A stretch of DNA of 64,000 bases from Candidatus Uhrbacteria bacterium (GTDB taxonomy: Bacteria > Patescibacteriota > Patescibacteriia > 2-12-FULL-60-25), in contig JAIOPK010000006.1 of assembly GCA_021413945.1 (NCBI GenBank), positions 124,001 through 188,000 on the forward strand. Direction: 5' to 3'. The translations under genes were made by a program, and so were the position numbers. Under the pieces are notes generated by a model. The model was given only the letters and a program-made list of their open reading frames with translations. It was not told where the DNA came from and made no database searches. This document shows positions 50,528-62,436 of this stretch, piece by piece (position 1 is the first letter of the stretch; the number at the start of each line of letters is the position of its first letter).

Positions 50528-53500
50528 ATGCCCGTCACGGAGGTGTTTTTAAGATATGTGAGGTATCCATTCGTTATAGGGATGGCATTCGTTGTTTTAG
50601 TCGTCGTGACAAGCGCATTGTTCATGGCCACCGTTTTTGCCGCTACCACGATCACCGTGTGTAATTCCGGTTGTGACTACACCACGATCACGGACGCGAT
50701 CAATCTCGGAGCGCCGGCTTCCGGAGATACGATTGCGGTTGGCGCGGATTATGCTTCGACCACCGAGACGTTTCCGTTCAATTTACCTACGGGTGTGAAT
50801 CTAGACTGCCAAAACAGCGGTGCCGTGATTGGAGTGGATGATGAGAATAACCGGGTCAACATCCACCCACAGTCGGACAACATCTTCCGCGACTGTCAGT
50901 ACTCGAACGTTTCGATCGAAAGCAATGGCCAGTCGAATATCCAAATCCTCGACAACGGCTTTTTTGAAAACTCCCGCATTTCCACAAACAATGTCACAGA
51001 CATCACAGCCACAGGGAACACCGGTCTGAAGAATATTAACATCGGTAATACCGTGGGAGCGACCATTGACTCGAACACGATCAACTCCCTCTCGTATGCC
51101 AGTGGTGATGCGCTGCAGATCACTAATTCCACTAGCGTACAGTTCACGAGAAACATTATTACGGATTATGTCACTTCAACGCCCACGGGGGATCAGATCA
51201 TCGGTATAACCAACCACAGCTATGATATTTATTTTGCCTCAAACACGGTTTCGATGCCTTCTTCAACCTACTCCGGCGGCGGGTTGAGCGTGCTCGAGAT
51301 CACGAGCAGTCTGAGGATCACCGTCCGCGACAACGTTTTTTCCATGTCAGGGAACGGCGGTGGCATCCAGGTGCTTAACCTCAACGGATCGGGTGGAGAT
51401 ATCGAGGTCGACACCCAGCACAACACGATTAAAATGAATGATCCGTGCAATAATTGTTCGGGTATCCTCATGTCGTCATGGAACGTTTCAACTGTCACGG
51501 TGACCTCCTCATACAACCTGATCGTAGCGACCACCCCGTCCAGCACCGCGTCCATGTCAGGCCACTCATCGTACGGCGCGGGTCCGTCGTCGAGCCTGCA
51601 TCTGTTTACCGAGTACGAAGGGTTCGTAGGGTTGAACGTGCTGGACACGACGGATTTCCCCAAGGCCGGAAATTCCATCGTCAGAAATGATACCCCTTTT
51701 CGTGTTGATGATGCGACATCGACAGACGACAATGAACTGGTTTCCTATAGCGTATTCCTCGACGTAAATGGTGCGGAGGATGTCGGTGCGATTCCGGGAG
51801 CACGAGGAAATGATTTTCATGTGGTTGAAGGCGGAACAATCGACTATTCCGCCGTCGACGCTACAAATACCACGACGATCATCGCCAATCTTCGTAGCGG
51901 CGACACCGTGAACTTAGCAGCGGGTACGTATTCTCCCGTTTTTCTCGTTGCGACCACGACCAATGTCGCGGTTGTTTCCGGTGTTTCGTTCCTCGGTGCA
52001 GGGTCCAGTACGATTATTCATGCTTCGTCGACGGGGAATGCACTCTATGTCGACGGGATGACCGATTCTATTTTCCGCGATTTCACGGTTACAGGCGCAT
52101 CCTCTACGGCGACATCGACATACAAAATTACACGCTCACAATTTTCCGCTGGCGGTACCGATTATGATGACGGTTCAGGAATCGGTTTTCCAAATGCCGT
52201 CATTATTGCGGGAGGGGTGCCTTTCGGAGGTTCGTGTAATGCATCACTGTACGATGCGGACGATTATAATGTCACGACGATTGTTGGAGGTGCGACGGAT
52301 GATTGGAATGTGTTTCTCATCGATTATTTTGGGAATAAATTAACCTTGATCGGTCCCGATCGATTTATCCCCGATGCAACCGCCGCGGCGGGATGTGGAG
52401 GCCCCGGCTTGGTTACCATCGAACATGAAGTGAGCAGTGTCTACACGGTTTCCTCGGGTGTCTATACGTATAACGCGGCCGCCGCGGCGCTTGCCGGAGT
52501 GTCGCCTAAAACGGGTGAAACTAATCCTCCGCGTTTAGACATGACGATTGTTGGCGCTACCGAGGCCGGAATTGCGCTCAATGACTCAAGCGATAACATC
52601 TTCACGAATGTTACTTCGACGGGGAACTCGGTCGGTGTGTCCTTTACGGGTACATCGACGAACAACCTATTTACGGATGCGGCGATGGATTCAAATGATC
52701 AATACGATATCCGACATGAGACGGCCGGCGACCAAACGTTTGCCGACTCCCTGTTTGATATTACGCAGGTCTCGATTACCGGTAACGGGTTGATCCAAGG
52801 GAAATTTTCTGCGCGTGTTTTTACGCAGAACTCGTCGCTGGTCGGCGTTTCAGGCGTTACGGTGAATGGCGTTTCCGCCAATAGCGCGAGCTCGACTTCC
52901 CTTGTCAGTGCGGGATCCGGATTCTCGTCTTATAGCACCCCTCTGCCCGCGTTCTCGTTTAGCTCATCATCCGCAACGCTGACGACGGGCGGATTCAACC
53001 CATACACATGGACATCTATCGCGAATTCATCGTTTAACGCCGCATCGGTTTCCGCGTCGCTATCCCAACCGAGACAAACGATTACACTTACGTTGACAGC
53101 GGCTCCAAGCACGGGCGGAGGAGGGGGAGGCGGTGGTGGAAGCGTTATTTATCCTCCCGTGACTCCTCCGGTCGATGATGGTCTTGCCGCAAGACTCGCG
53201 GTGTTTGCGCAAGCAGGATTGTCTCCCGGAGATCTTGTGAAATTGCCGGACGACGGCAATGCGCTCACTCAATATGACAGCACGGTGTATGAACTTGATG
53301 CCGATGGCCGGCGTCATGCGTTTCCTAATCCTTCCGTGTATTTCTCTCGACATTGTTCATTTGCGAATGTTCGCATCGTTAACGGCGTTCTTGCGCGTAT
53401 TCCGCTCGGTATCAACATGACCTACTTCCCGGGATTGCGGCTTGTGAAATTTATTTCCGTGCCGACGGTATACCTCGTGCAAGCTCCGAATGCCCTGCGC

Positions 53501-53941
53501 GCTATCCCGAATGAAGCGGCAGCCGTTCAGTTAGTCGGAGCGGATTGGAGCAAACGCGTTTCGGATATTTCCGATGCGTTCTATAACGACTATGTGATTG
53601 CGTTGCCGATTACGTCGGCTCAAGAAACGCTGGATCGTACTCCTCCGCTTGCTTGCAGCGTCACCGTTCAGCCGTGGCCATTTTTGAGAATTCCTCAATC
53701 ATTCTCCTTTAGCGCCGCTCTTACCTACGGAGCTCGCAACGCGGAAGTCCTTTATCTACAGGAGGTGCTTGCGTTTCTTGGTCCGTCTATCTATCCGGAA
53801 GCTGTCGTTAACGGCGTCTATGGGGATGCGACAACGGATGCCGTAAAACGGTTCCAGTCTTCCAAGGGTCTGAAGCAGACCGGAGCGGTAGGCCCCGGTA
53901 CCCGTGCCGAGCTTAACGCGACCCTGGACATCTATCGTTAA
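50528..53941 (+). CDS. Giant surface protein: beta-helix and peptidoglycan-binding
   Basis: 1137 aa. Signal/anchor helix (about 16-37), then a right-handed parallel beta-helix with repeats of the pectate-lyase type (about 45-480: NIQILDNGFFEN, NVTDITATGNTGLKNINIGN) and a second helix-like part to about 860, a Gly9 linker, the DGRRHAFP domain (about 905-1050) and a C-terminal peptidoglycan-binding-1 module (AALTYGARNAEVLYLQEVLA, about 1060-1135). Shares the DGxRHAFP domain with the upstream giant. A wall-anchored carbohydrate-binding or -cleaving adhesin is likely. No lyase active site could be placed. Confidence 0.88.
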   Translation: MPVTEVFLRYVRYPFVIGMAFVVLVVVTSALFMATVFAATTITVCNSGCDYTTITDAINLGAPASGDTIAVGADYASTTETFPFNLPTGVNLDCQNSGAVIGVDDENNRVNIHPQSDNIFRDCQYSNVSIESNGQSNIQILDNGFFENSRISTNNVTDITATGNTGLKNINIGNTVGATIDSNTINSLSYASGDALQITNSTSVQFTRNIITDYVTSTPTGDQIIGITNHSYDIYFASNTVSMPSSTYSGGGLSVLEITSSLRITVRDNVFSMSGNGGGIQVLNLNGSGGDIEVDTQHNTIKMNDPCNNCSGILMSSWNVSTVTVTSSYNLIVATTPSSTASMSGHSSYGAGPSSSLHLFTEYEGFVGLNVLDTTDFPKAGNSIVRNDTPFRVDDATSTDDNELVSYSVFLDVNGAEDVGAIPGARGNDFHVVEGGTIDYSAVDATNTTTIIANLRSGDTVNLAAGTYSPVFLVATTTNVAVVSGVSFLGAGSSTIIHASSTGNALYVDGMTDSIFRDFTVTGASSTATSTYKITRSQFSAGGTDYDDGSGIGFPNAVIIAGGVPFGGSCNASLYDADDYNVTTIVGGATDDWNVFLIDYFGNKLTLIGPDRFIPDATAAAGCGGPGLVTIEHEVSSVYTVSSGVYTYNAAAAALAGVSPKTGETNPPRLDMTIVGATEAGIALNDSSDNIFTNVTSTGNSVGVSFTGTSTNNLFTDAAMDSNDQYDIRHETAGDQTFADSLFDITQVSITGNGLIQGKFSARVFTQNSSLVGVSGVTVNGVSANSASSTSLVSAGSGFSSYSTPLPAFSFSSSSATLTTGGFNPYTWTSIANSSFNAASVSASLSQPRQTITLTLTAAPSTGGGGGGGGGSVIYPPVTPPVDDGLAARLAVFAQAGLSPGDLVKLPDDGNALTQYDSTVYELDADGRRHAFPNPSVYFSRHCSFANVRIVNGVLARIPLGINMTYFPGLRLVKFISVPTVYLVQAPNALRAIPNEAAAVQLVGADWSKRVSDISDAFYNDYVIALPITSAQETLDRTPPLACSVTVQPWPFLRIPQSFSFSAALTYGARNAEVLYLQEVLAFLGPSIYPEAVVNGVYGDATTDAVKRFQSSKGLKQTGAVGPGTRAELNATLDIYR

Positions 53942-53967
53942 CCGCCTGTCTCTGCTAGAGTCCCGCC

Positions 53968-54542
53968 ATGGTTAAGAATGCGACATTCGTGAAGAGCTAC
54001 GCCGATCCTGCGCTTGTGCCCAAGGATGGTTTGCCGCAGGTTGCGATGCTTGGTCGATCCAATGCCGGAAAGTCCTCGCTCATTAACTCGATCACGGGCG
54101 TCGATGGGCTTGCCAAGACAAGTGCGGCTCCCGGCCGTACGCGTTTGATCAATGTTTTTAATATCGACAAGCAATACGAGCTCGTCGACCTTCCGGGTTA
54201 TGGATACGCGAAAGCGTCCAAGAACGAGCGCGATCGTCTCCTCGATTTGCTGTCCGGATTTCTGTCCTCGGCAGTCCGTTTGAAGCTTGTCGTCGTTATT
54301 CTCGACTCGCGATTGGGTGCGACGACGGTCGATAATGAAGTGATTGAGCAGGTTCAGCGCTCAGGGCTTCCGCTTCTTCTCGTCGCAAATAAAGCGGACA
54401 AGCCGTCACGCATGGAGCTCCGTCAAATTATTCAGTCTATCGAACGTACGTATCCGAATGTACCGGTGGTGGCGCATTCCACGGTTTCCGGTGATGGGCG
54501 AGGATTGTTGCTCGATGCGTTTACGACGGCGATCAGGAAGGA

Positions 54543-54546
<4 letters not shown>
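53968..54546 (+). CDS. engB: Ribosome-biogenesis GTPase EngB/YsxC
   Basis: 192 aa. G1 [10 protein letters not shown]3 DLPGYGYA, G4 NKAD, all intact. EngB helps late 50S assembly and is essential in many bacteria. TAGAGT lies 6 nt before the ATG. The stop TAA overlaps the stop of convergent glyA as TTAA. Confidence 0.96.
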
Positions 54547-55817
<1,271 letters not shown>

Positions 55818-55827
55818 GGACAGAGTG

Positions 55828-55856
55828 TAGACAGGAAGTGAAAAGTAGGCTAGGGT
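55828..55856 (+). promoter_or_regulatory. Promoter of the 55883 gene, overlapping the glyA -10
   Basis: TAGACA (55828-55833), 17-nt spacer, TAGGGT (55851-55856); SD GGAGGT at 55874-55879. The -35 shares two bases with the minus-strand glyA -10 (55824-55829), so the two promoters should exclude one another. Confidence 0.65.
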
Positions 55857-55882
55857 CAGGATTGCGCTCTTTTGGAGGTCGC

Positions 55883-56377
55883 ATGGATCAAACAGGCGTT
55901 TTTTTGCCGAATGGAATCGAGGTTGCTCACCGCAAACTCGAGCCGATCATCGCCTCGCTCGTCGACGACGAGCGTACCGGCGCGGATCTGATGCGCGCCT
56001 ACTTCCACGTCTACTTGAATGTCCGGTTCATCGGGCAGTCGAATGTGCTTATCGCCGTGTTCCAGGATCTCTTGGAGGCCGGATGTGAGTATCGGGACGT
56101 GCACGCCGGCATGGTCGAGGCGCACAAGGCGCTCAATCGATCGCCGCGCTGGATCAATGTTCTGAAGGACATGCAGCCGGACCACGTTGTCGTTCATGAT
56201 CGTGGCGACGACAAAGGAGTAGCTGTCGCTTATGCGATTGTCCGACCTCCGCGCAATATGCGCCGTCCTCATGAGAGGTCGTCGATGCCTATCACCAAGT
56301 CTGCGCCCGAAGAACCGACGGAATCCGCCGCTGCGGCGACCAACGGATCGTCCGCGCAAGATTCTTTCTCCAAGTAG
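55883..56377 (+). CDS. Orphan hypothetical protein, GC-rich, monocistronic
   Basis: 164 aa from [20 protein letters not shown]. The first 115 residues form a compact helical/mixed domain ([40 protein letters not shown]) and the last 40 are disordered, rich in Ala/Ser/Glu/Pro. No family recognised. Monocistronic with SD, promoter and terminator overlapping its stop codon. GC-rich codons as in the other four orphan units. Confidence 0.65.
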   Translation: MDQTGVFLPNGIEVAHRKLEPIIASLVDDERTGADLMRAYFHVYLNVRFIGQSNVLIAVFQDLLEAGCEYRDVHAGMVEAHKALNRSPRWINVLKDMQPDHVVVHDRGDDKGVAVAYAIVRPPRNMRRPHERSSMPITKSAPEEPTESAAAATNGSSAQDSFSK

Positions 56378-56403
56378 CCCCGGAAGGCCTGCCTTCCGGG
56401 GCT
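56376..56403 (+). terminator. Terminator of the 55883 gene
   Basis: 12-bp stem AGCCCCGGAAGG / CCTTCCGGGGCT with a 4-nt loop, then TTCC; the stem begins inside the TAG stop codon. Confidence 0.88.
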
Positions 56404-56438
56404 TTCCAATTCTTTTCATACGCCGTAGCCTATAGGGC

Positions 56439-57854
56439 ATGGATTTGTCACAGGTTCGCCGCGTTCACCTCGTCGGAATCGGCGGTATTAATATGTCGGG
56501 CGTGGCCAAACTACTGGCGCGTGCCGGCGTGCGCGTCACGGGTTCCGACGTCATTGCATCGGAGGCGACGGCCGAGCTGATCAAAGCGGGTATTCCGGTT
56601 ATTATCGGTCATGAAGCGTCGAACGTACCGACGGATACGGAATTAGTGATTTACACATCGGCCGCACCGGAGAAAAATCCGGAACGATTGGCTGCAGCGG
56701 CGCGAGGAATTCCACAGGTGACGAATTTTGCGTTTCTTGGAGCGTGGCTAGCCAATAAACGCTGTCTTCTTGTTTGTGGAACGCATGGCAAGAGCACGAC
56801 GACGGCTTTGACCGGTCTTCTGCTCGAGGGCGCCAATCAGGATCCAATGGTGATTGTCGGAAGCCGTGTGCCGTCTTTTCCGGATGGGAATGTGCGCTTT
56901 GGCGGATCGGACATGGTTGTTATCGAAGGCGATGAATATGCGCGGCATTTTTTGGAGTTCGAGCCTTATGCGGTCATTTTGAATAATCTTGAGCTCGATC
57001 ATACGGATATTTTTCCGGATCTACAGAATTTATTACAGGCGTTTCGAGAACTTCTCGAAAAAGTTCGGAATGGTGGAATCATCGTCGCCAATGCGGATGA
57101 TCCGAATGTGCAGACGCTGATCGGACAGGAACGGGCGGCGCTGATTGAGCGCGGTGTGCGCATTCGAACATTTGGTTTTGGGACGCATGCCGATCATCAA
57201 GTCGTCGATTACGCCGTCAAAGCGGGAGAACAGAGTTTTGGACTGCGTGATGCGAGTAACCGTGTGTATCGTTTCAAACTGTCGATTCCGGGGAAAATGA
57301 ATGTAATGAACTGCGCGGCGGCATTGAGTTTGATTTCTTCGATCGGAATTCCTTGGACGGGGCTGGAGAAGGTGCTGGGTCGGTTCACCGGAATTTGGCG
57401 GAGATTCGAGCGTATTGCCGAACGTGATGGGATACTCGTGATCTCCGATTACGGCCACCATCCGACGGCTGTTGCCGCGACTCTCGAAGCCGCGAAAGCA
57501 TTTTATCCGGGAAGACGTATTGTCCTCGCATTCCAACCGCATCAACGCCGACGCACGCGCGATTTGTTTCTCGACTTTGTTCCGAGCTTTGATCGCGCGG
57601 ATGCGTTGCTTCTCGTGGAGATCTATGATGTCGCCGGTCGTGAATCGGAAGATGAAGCGATTAGTTCTCGCGACTTGCAGGATGCGATTGTGAGACATGA
57701 TGCGGATCGTGCGGTTGTGCGTTCTGTCGACTTTGCGCCAAATTCGGATGAGGCGTTGGCGGTGCTGCGTCGATGGAAGCGGCAGGGGGATGTGATTATC
57801 GTGATGGGAGCGGGGGATATTTATAAGATGGCGGATAAAATCATGGACGTATGA
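56439..57854 (+). CDS. murC: UDP-N-acetylmuramate-L-alanine ligase
   Basis: 471 aa. N-terminal HLVGIGGINMSGVAKLLARA, central ATP-binding LLVCGTHGKSTTTALTGLLL, and C-terminal SDYGHHPTAVAATLEAAKAF mark MurC. Adds L-alanine to UDP-MurNAc in the cytoplasm, the first step of the peptidoglycan stem peptide. A related Mpl-type recycling enzyme is less likely given coupling to murB, whose ATG overlaps the murC stop (ATGA). Confidence 0.95.
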   Translation: MDLSQVRRVHLVGIGGINMSGVAKLLARAGVRVTGSDVIASEATAELIKAGIPVIIGHEASNVPTDTELVIYTSAAPEKNPERLAAAARGIPQVTNFAFLGAWLANKRCLLVCGTHGKSTTTALTGLLLEGANQDPMVIVGSRVPSFPDGNVRFGGSDMVVIEGDEYARHFLEFEPYAVILNNLELDHTDIFPDLQNLLQAFRELLEKVRNGGIIVANADDPNVQTLIGQERAALIERGVRIRTFGFGTHADHQVVDYAVKAGEQSFGLRDASNRVYRFKLSIPGKMNVMNCAAALSLISSIGIPWTGLEKVLGRFTGIWRRFERIAERDGILVISDYGHHPTAVAATLEAAKAFYPGRRIVLAFQPHQRRRTRDLFLDFVPSFDRADALLLVEIYDVAGRESEDEAISSRDLQDAIVRHDADRAVVRSVDFAPNSDEALAVLRRWKRQGDVIIVMGAGDIYKMADKIMDV

Positions 57855-58834
57855 CGCCGATCACGGAAGAAAAAATCGCGAGTTATCTCGCGCGTGTTCC
57901 ATCGACCAAAAGAGATGAGCCGATGGCTAAGCGGACAAGTTTTCGGGTTGGCGGGAATGCGAAGCTGCATGTGACAGCGATATCGTCGGAAGCGTTGATC
58001 GAGGCTGTGACGGCTGCACTGGAACTCGACGTGCCGTTTTATCTTTATGGCGGGGGATCGAATCTTCTTGTGAATGATGAGGGATATGAGGGGGTGATGA
58101 TACAGGCGGGGAATCGGAAGACGACGATTCATGGGGATCGGGTTGAAGTGGAGGCGGGAATGATTACAGGGCTTGTTGCGAGGCAATCTGTTGATGCGGG
58201 GCTAACGGGATTTGAGTGGGCGATTGGCGTGCCGGGGACGATTGGTGGCGCGGTTTATGGAAATGCCGGTTGTTATGGCGGGGAGATGAAAGATTCGGTT
58301 TTATCGGTGGAAGTTTTTGATTTGAATACGCATGAACGGAAGATGCTTTCTAATAGCGAGTGTGGGTTCGTGTATCGCGGGAGCACGTTCAAGCATCACC
58401 CCTATCTTATCTTGTCGGCAACGATGCAGTTGAAGCCGACGGCGGATATTGTCGCGGGAAAAACGCGGATGGAAGAAATCATGAAGATGCGCAAGGAGAA
58501 ACAGCCGTTGGATGCATCGAGTGCGGGATGCGCGTTCAAGAATTTTGAATTTACCGATGAGTCGGCGTTGGATATTTTGAAACGGTCCGTTGAAGTACCG
58601 GAATCGATGATCAAGAATAAGTCGGTGTCGGCGGGTTGGCTGATCGACCAAGTCGGAATGATGGGAGAATCTGTCGGTGATGCACAAGTGAGTACGAAGC
58701 ACGGGAACTTTTTTCTGAACAAGGGGAAGGCAAGGGCGCAGGATATTTTGGCGTTGATTTCACGGGTGAAAATGAAGGTTCGGGATGAGTTTGGGATTGA
58801 GATGCAGGAGGAGGTGCAATTGGTCGGTTTTTGA
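57851..58834 (+). CDS. murB: UDP-N-acetylenolpyruvoylglucosamine reductase
   Basis: 327 aa. FAD-binding FRVGGNAKLHV and LYGGGSNLLVNDEGYEGVMI, then FEWAIGVPGTIGGAVYGNAG with the following CYGGE; the C-terminal KSVSAGWLIDQVGMMGESVG carries the catalytic Ser/Glu region. Makes UDP-MurNAc, the substrate of MurC, so the two coupled genes catalyse consecutive steps. Length (327) is that of type-I/IIa MurB forms. Confidence 0.96.
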   Translation: MTPITEEKIASYLARVPSTKRDEPMAKRTSFRVGGNAKLHVTAISSEALIEAVTAALELDVPFYLYGGGSNLLVNDEGYEGVMIQAGNRKTTIHGDRVEVEAGMITGLVARQSVDAGLTGFEWAIGVPGTIGGAVYGNAGCYGGEMKDSVLSVEVFDLNTHERKMLSNSECGFVYRGSTFKHHPYLILSATMQLKPTADIVAGKTRMEEIMKMRKEKQPLDASSAGCAFKNFEFTDESALDILKRSVEVPESMIKNKSVSAGWLIDQVGMMGESVGDAQVSTKHGNFFLNKGKARAQDILALISRVKMKVRDEFGIEMQEEVQLVGF

Positions 58835-58850
58835 GCTAGGCTTTATCTGT

Positions 58851-59165
58851 ATGACTATCAACATTCTTGCCAAGGACATGGAGCTTACGCCGGCTATTAG
58901 ATCGTACGCCGAGGAAAAGATGCAGGGACTTGAGAAATACCTTGAATCCATCCGTCATATCGACATAGAAGTTGGAATGGCGGACGGCCATCAGCATTCG
59001 GGGAAAATTTTTATGTGTAAGGCGAATGTGCAGATTGGCGGGGAGACAATATTGGTCGAGCGCGAGGCTGATGACCTTTATAAGGCGATCGACAAGGTGA
59101 AGGATCATTTGCGCGAGACGATTACGCAATGGAAGAAGAAGATGGAGGAGCGGGGGAAGTCCTAA
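58851..59165 (+). CDS. hpf: Ribosome hibernation-promoting factor (short form)
   Basis: 104 aa from MTINILAKDMELTPAIRSYA. The fold-defining KDMELTPAIRSYAEEKMQGL and the C-terminal DDLYKAIDKVKDHLRETITQ match the HPF/RaiA/YfiA family. It binds the 30S in the decoding region and inactivates ribosomes at low growth. No C-terminal dimerisation extension, so it is the short type. TAGGCT lies 8 nt before the ATG. Terminator at 59175-59203. Confidence 0.92.
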   Translation: MTINILAKDMELTPAIRSYAEEKMQGLEKYLESIRHIDIEVGMADGHQHSGKIFMCKANVQIGGETILVEREADDLYKAIDKVKDHLRETITQWKKKMEERGKS

Positions 59166-59174
59166 GATTACGCC

Positions 59175-59203
59175 AAAAAGACGCCTTGTAAGGGGCGTCT
59201 TTT
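59175..59203 (+). terminator. hpf terminator
   Basis: Stem AAAAAGACGCC / GGCGTCTTTTT with a 7-nt loop, right after hpf and just before the secA -10. Confidence 0.88.
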
Positions 59204-59223
59204 TGGGCTAAGATCGGCCAACT

Positions 59224-61950
59224 ATGAAGTTCCTCACCAAGCTGTTTGGCGACCCCAATGCGCGCGAGGTTGCGCGCCTTCGGACGATCGTCGATGAGGC
59301 AAATACGCATGAAGAGGCCATGAAGGCCTTGTCGGATGCGGATTTTCGCGCCAAGACGGCGGAATACAAGGAACGATTGGCAAAGGGTGAGTCGACCGAG
59401 GCGTTTTTGCCCGAGGCGTTTGCGCTTGTTCGTGAAGTTTCCAAGCGTGTGTTGAAACAGCGTCAATATGATGTGCAGTTGATCGGTGGACTGGCGCTTC
59501 ATCGCGGAATGATCGCGGAAATGAGAACGGGTGAAGGAAAGACGCTTACGGCCACGGCGCCGGTATATTTGAATGCGCTTTCCGGAAAAGGCGTTCACGT
59601 CGTCACGGTGAACGATTATCTTGCGCGACGCGACGCCGTTTGGATGGGTCAGGTGTATCACGCGCTCGGACTTTCTGTTGCGTCGATTCAGCATGCGGGA
59701 AGTTTTATCTACGATCCGGATTTTAAGGCCGAGGAAAAACATGATGAAGAGCGCGATGCAACCGGATCTTTCCGCGTTGACATGGATTACATGCGACCCG
59801 TTTCACGTCGCGAGGCCTATGCCGCCGACATCACGTACGGAACCAACAATGAATTTGGTTTCGACTTTTTGCGCGACAACATGGTTCAGCGTGCGGAAGA
59901 AATGGTTCAGCGCGATCTACATTTCGCGGTTGTTGACGAAGTCGACTCTATTTTGATCGATGAAGCACGTACGCCGCTTATTATCAGTGCGCCGGCGGAG
60001 GAGGCGACGGATCAATATTTTAAGTTTGCCGACGTGGTCGCGAAACTTGTTCAGGACGAGGATTACAAACTTGATGAGAAACAGCGTGCCGCGACGTTGA
60101 CGGAAGCGGGCGTTGCCAAGCTCGAACAGTGGCTCAATGTCGAGAACTTGTATGTTCAAGGCGGAATGCGCACGGTGCATCACATTGAACAGGCTTTGCG
60201 CGCCAAGGCTTTGTTCAAGTTGGATCGCGATTATGTTGTTCGCGATGGTGAAGTTGTCATTGTCGACGAGTTTACGGGCCGCATGATGCCGGGACGTCGC
60301 TATTCAGAAGGCTTGCATCAAGCGATAGAAGCAAAGGAGCGCGTGAATGTTCAGCGTGAATCGATCACGCTTGCGACGATTACATTTCAGAACTATTTCC
60401 GTTTGTACGAGAAGCTTTCAGGTATGACGGGTACGGCGTCGACCGAGGCCGAGGAATTCCACAAGATTTACAAACTTGAAGTTTTAACGATTCCGACAAA
60501 CAAGGACAATCAACGTATCGATTTGCCGGATCGCGTGTATAAAAATGAAATCGGAAAGTTTCATGCGGCTGTGAAGGAAATTAAGATGCGTCACGAGAAG
60601 GGTCAGCCGGTTTTGGTCGGTACCGTTTCCATCGAAAAGAACGAGCTTTTGTCGGAATTGCTCAAGCAAGAAGGCGTTCCGCATGAGGTGTTGAATGCCA
60701 AGAACCACGCGCGTGAAGCCGAGATTATCGCTCAAGCAGGTCGAAAAGGCGCGGTGACGGTTGCTACAAACATGGCCGGTCGTGGTGTGGACATTTTGCT
60801 TGGTGGAAATCCGCCGATTCCGGAGGAAGTCGAGGTCGTGCGTCAGCTCGGCGGCTTGCATGTGCTTGGTACGGAGCGCCATGAATCGCGCCGTATCGAC
60901 AACCAGCTGCGCGGACGTTCCGGTCGTCAGGGAGATCCGGGATCGACGCAATTCTGCGTATCAATGGAAGACGACTTGATGCGCATCTTCGGCTCCGATC
61001 GCATGAAGTCGATGATGGAACGTTTGGGCGTGCCGGAGGATGAGGCGATCGAAAATAAAGTATTAACGCGCTCGCTTGCGGCGGCACAGCGTAAAGTTGA
61101 AGGACATAACTTTGATATTCGTAAGCACTTGCTCGAGTACGATGACGTTCTGAACAAACATCGCATGGTCGTTTATAAGAAACGCCGTGATTTGTTGAAG
61201 GCGAGCAAGGAGCGGACGGAATACAATGAGAGCCCGCTCAAGCCGCTCATTATGGAAATGGTCGAGGGTGAAATTGAGCAGATGGTTTCATTTCATACGG
61301 CATCGGATGATGTCGGGGAGTGGGAGTTGGATAAACTTGCGGAGACGGCGGCGGCGATTTTGCCAAAGGGCGTCGATGTACGCGGGCAATTGAATGCCGT
61401 GAGCGAGAATAAGGATGACCGCGAGGATCTCGTGAAGATGCGTACGGCGCTTATCGAAACATTGTTGAAGCTCGCGCGTGAAGCGTATGTCGCGCTTAGC
61501 AAACAGGCGGGTGATCCGGCATTGCAAGCGGAAGTCGAGAAAGCCGTTGCGATCCGTGCATTGGATGATTTGTGGATCGCGCATTTGGAGAGCATGGATT
61601 ATTTGCGCCATGGCGTCGGGCTTCAGGGTTATGGTCAGCGCGATCCGTTGGTCGAGTATAAGCGCGAGGCGTATCGCATGTTCCATGAATTGCTTGGTAC
61701 GTTGAATCAACGTGTCGCATCGACGATTTTCCGCGTGCAGATCGCTCGTGAGACTGCGGAAGAGGAATTGCGTCGTTTGCAGCCTTTGGCAAAGGCCGTG
61801 TCGCTTTCAGGACCGGCGAAAGAGGGTGAAGGCGGAGCGGCTGTCGTTGCATCGGAAGAAAAGAGAGCGATGGCGGATGTTGGAAGAAATGATCCTTGTC
61901 CTTGTGGGAGCGGGAAGAAGTATAAGAAGTGTCACGGGATTGAGAGCTAG
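59224..61950 (+). CDS. secA: Protein translocase ATPase SecA
   Basis: 908 aa. Walker A is [11 protein letters not shown] (around residue 100); [20 protein letters not shown] is Walker B with the DEAR motif; helical scaffold and preprotein cross-linking regions are complete. C-terminal [19 protein letters not shown] is the zinc-binding SecB/lipid-contact motif. Drives Sec export with SecYE. TAAGAT lies 9 nt before the ATG. Confidence 0.98.
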   Translation: MKFLTKLFGDPNAREVARLRTIVDEANTHEEAMKALSDADFRAKTAEYKERLAKGESTEAFLPEAFALVREVSKRVLKQRQYDVQLIGGLALHRGMIAEMRTGEGKTLTATAPVYLNALSGKGVHVVTVNDYLARRDAVWMGQVYHALGLSVASIQHAGSFIYDPDFKAEEKHDEERDATGSFRVDMDYMRPVSRREAYAADITYGTNNEFGFDFLRDNMVQRAEEMVQRDLHFAVVDEVDSILIDEARTPLIISAPAEEATDQYFKFADVVAKLVQDEDYKLDEKQRAATLTEAGVAKLEQWLNVENLYVQGGMRTVHHIEQALRAKALFKLDRDYVVRDGEVVIVDEFTGRMMPGRRYSEGLHQAIEAKERVNVQRESITLATITFQNYFRLYEKLSGMTGTASTEAEEFHKIYKLEVLTIPTNKDNQRIDLPDRVYKNEIGKFHAAVKEIKMRHEKGQPVLVGTVSIEKNELLSELLKQEGVPHEVLNAKNHAREAEIIAQAGRKGAVTVATNMAGRGVDILLGGNPPIPEEVEVVRQLGGLHVLGTERHESRRIDNQLRGRSGRQGDPGSTQFCVSMEDDLMRIFGSDRMKSMMERLGVPEDEAIENKVLTRSLAAAQRKVEGHNFDIRKHLLEYDDVLNKHRMVVYKKRRDLLKASKERTEYNESPLKPLIMEMVEGEIEQMVSFHTASDDVGEWELDKLAETAAAILPKGVDVRGQLNAVSENKDDREDLVKMRTALIETLLKLAREAYVALSKQAGDPALQAEVEKAVAIRALDDLWIAHLESMDYLRHGVGLQGYGQRDPLVEYKREAYRMFHELLGTLNQRVASTIFRVQIARETAEEELRRLQPLAKAVSLSGPAKEGEGGAAVVASEEKRAMADVGRNDPCPCGSGKKYKKCHGIES

Positions 61951-61965
61951 TTATAATGGCTTTGT

Positions 61966-62436
61966 ATGGCCAAGACATTGACCCTCGTTTATCTCCGTCG
62001 AGGTGATGAGATTCTTTTAGGGTATAAGAAAAGGGGATTTGGGATGGGGCAATGGAATGGATTGGGTGGAAAGGTTGAGGAGGGCGAGGAAGTTGGTGAG
62101 AGTGCTCGACGTGAGGCACGTGAAGAGGCCGGGATTGAAGTTGGTGCGCTTCGGAAGTTCGCCATTATTGAATGTGATTATCGGAATGTGGAAAAGCCCG
62201 GTGTTCTCGAGATTCACATGTTTGAGTCGTCGGATTTTAAGGGCGAGCCTGTCGAAACGGAGGAAATTAAACCGCAATGGTTTAAGATTTCGGAATATCC
62301 GTTCGACAAAGCTTGGCCTGATGATCGGTATTGGTTTCCTTTTTACATCGAGGGAAAGACGTTTCGTGGGAGCTTTCTTTTTGACGGGTACGATAAAATT
62401 ACGTCGTACGAAATTATTGAAACGCTGGTCGACTAG
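61966..62436 (+). CDS. Nudix hydrolase, 8-oxo-dGTPase (MTH1)-like
   Basis: 156 aa. The Nudix box GGKVEEGEEVGESARREARE followed by EAGIEV fits GX5EX7REUXEEXGU. The layout (VYLRRGDEILLGYKKRGFGM, then GQWNGLGGK) is that of MTH1-type enzymes that remove oxidised purine nucleotides. Consensus TATAAT lies 8 nt before the ATG. Its stop TAG and the stop of the convergent methyltransferase share CTAG. Confidence 0.9.
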   Translation: MAKTLTLVYLRRGDEILLGYKKRGFGMGQWNGLGGKVEEGEEVGESARREAREEAGIEVGALRKFAIIECDYRNVEKPGVLEIHMFESSDFKGEPVETEEIKPQWFKISEYPFDKAWPDDRYWFPFYIEGKTFRGSFLFDGYDKITSYEIIETLVD

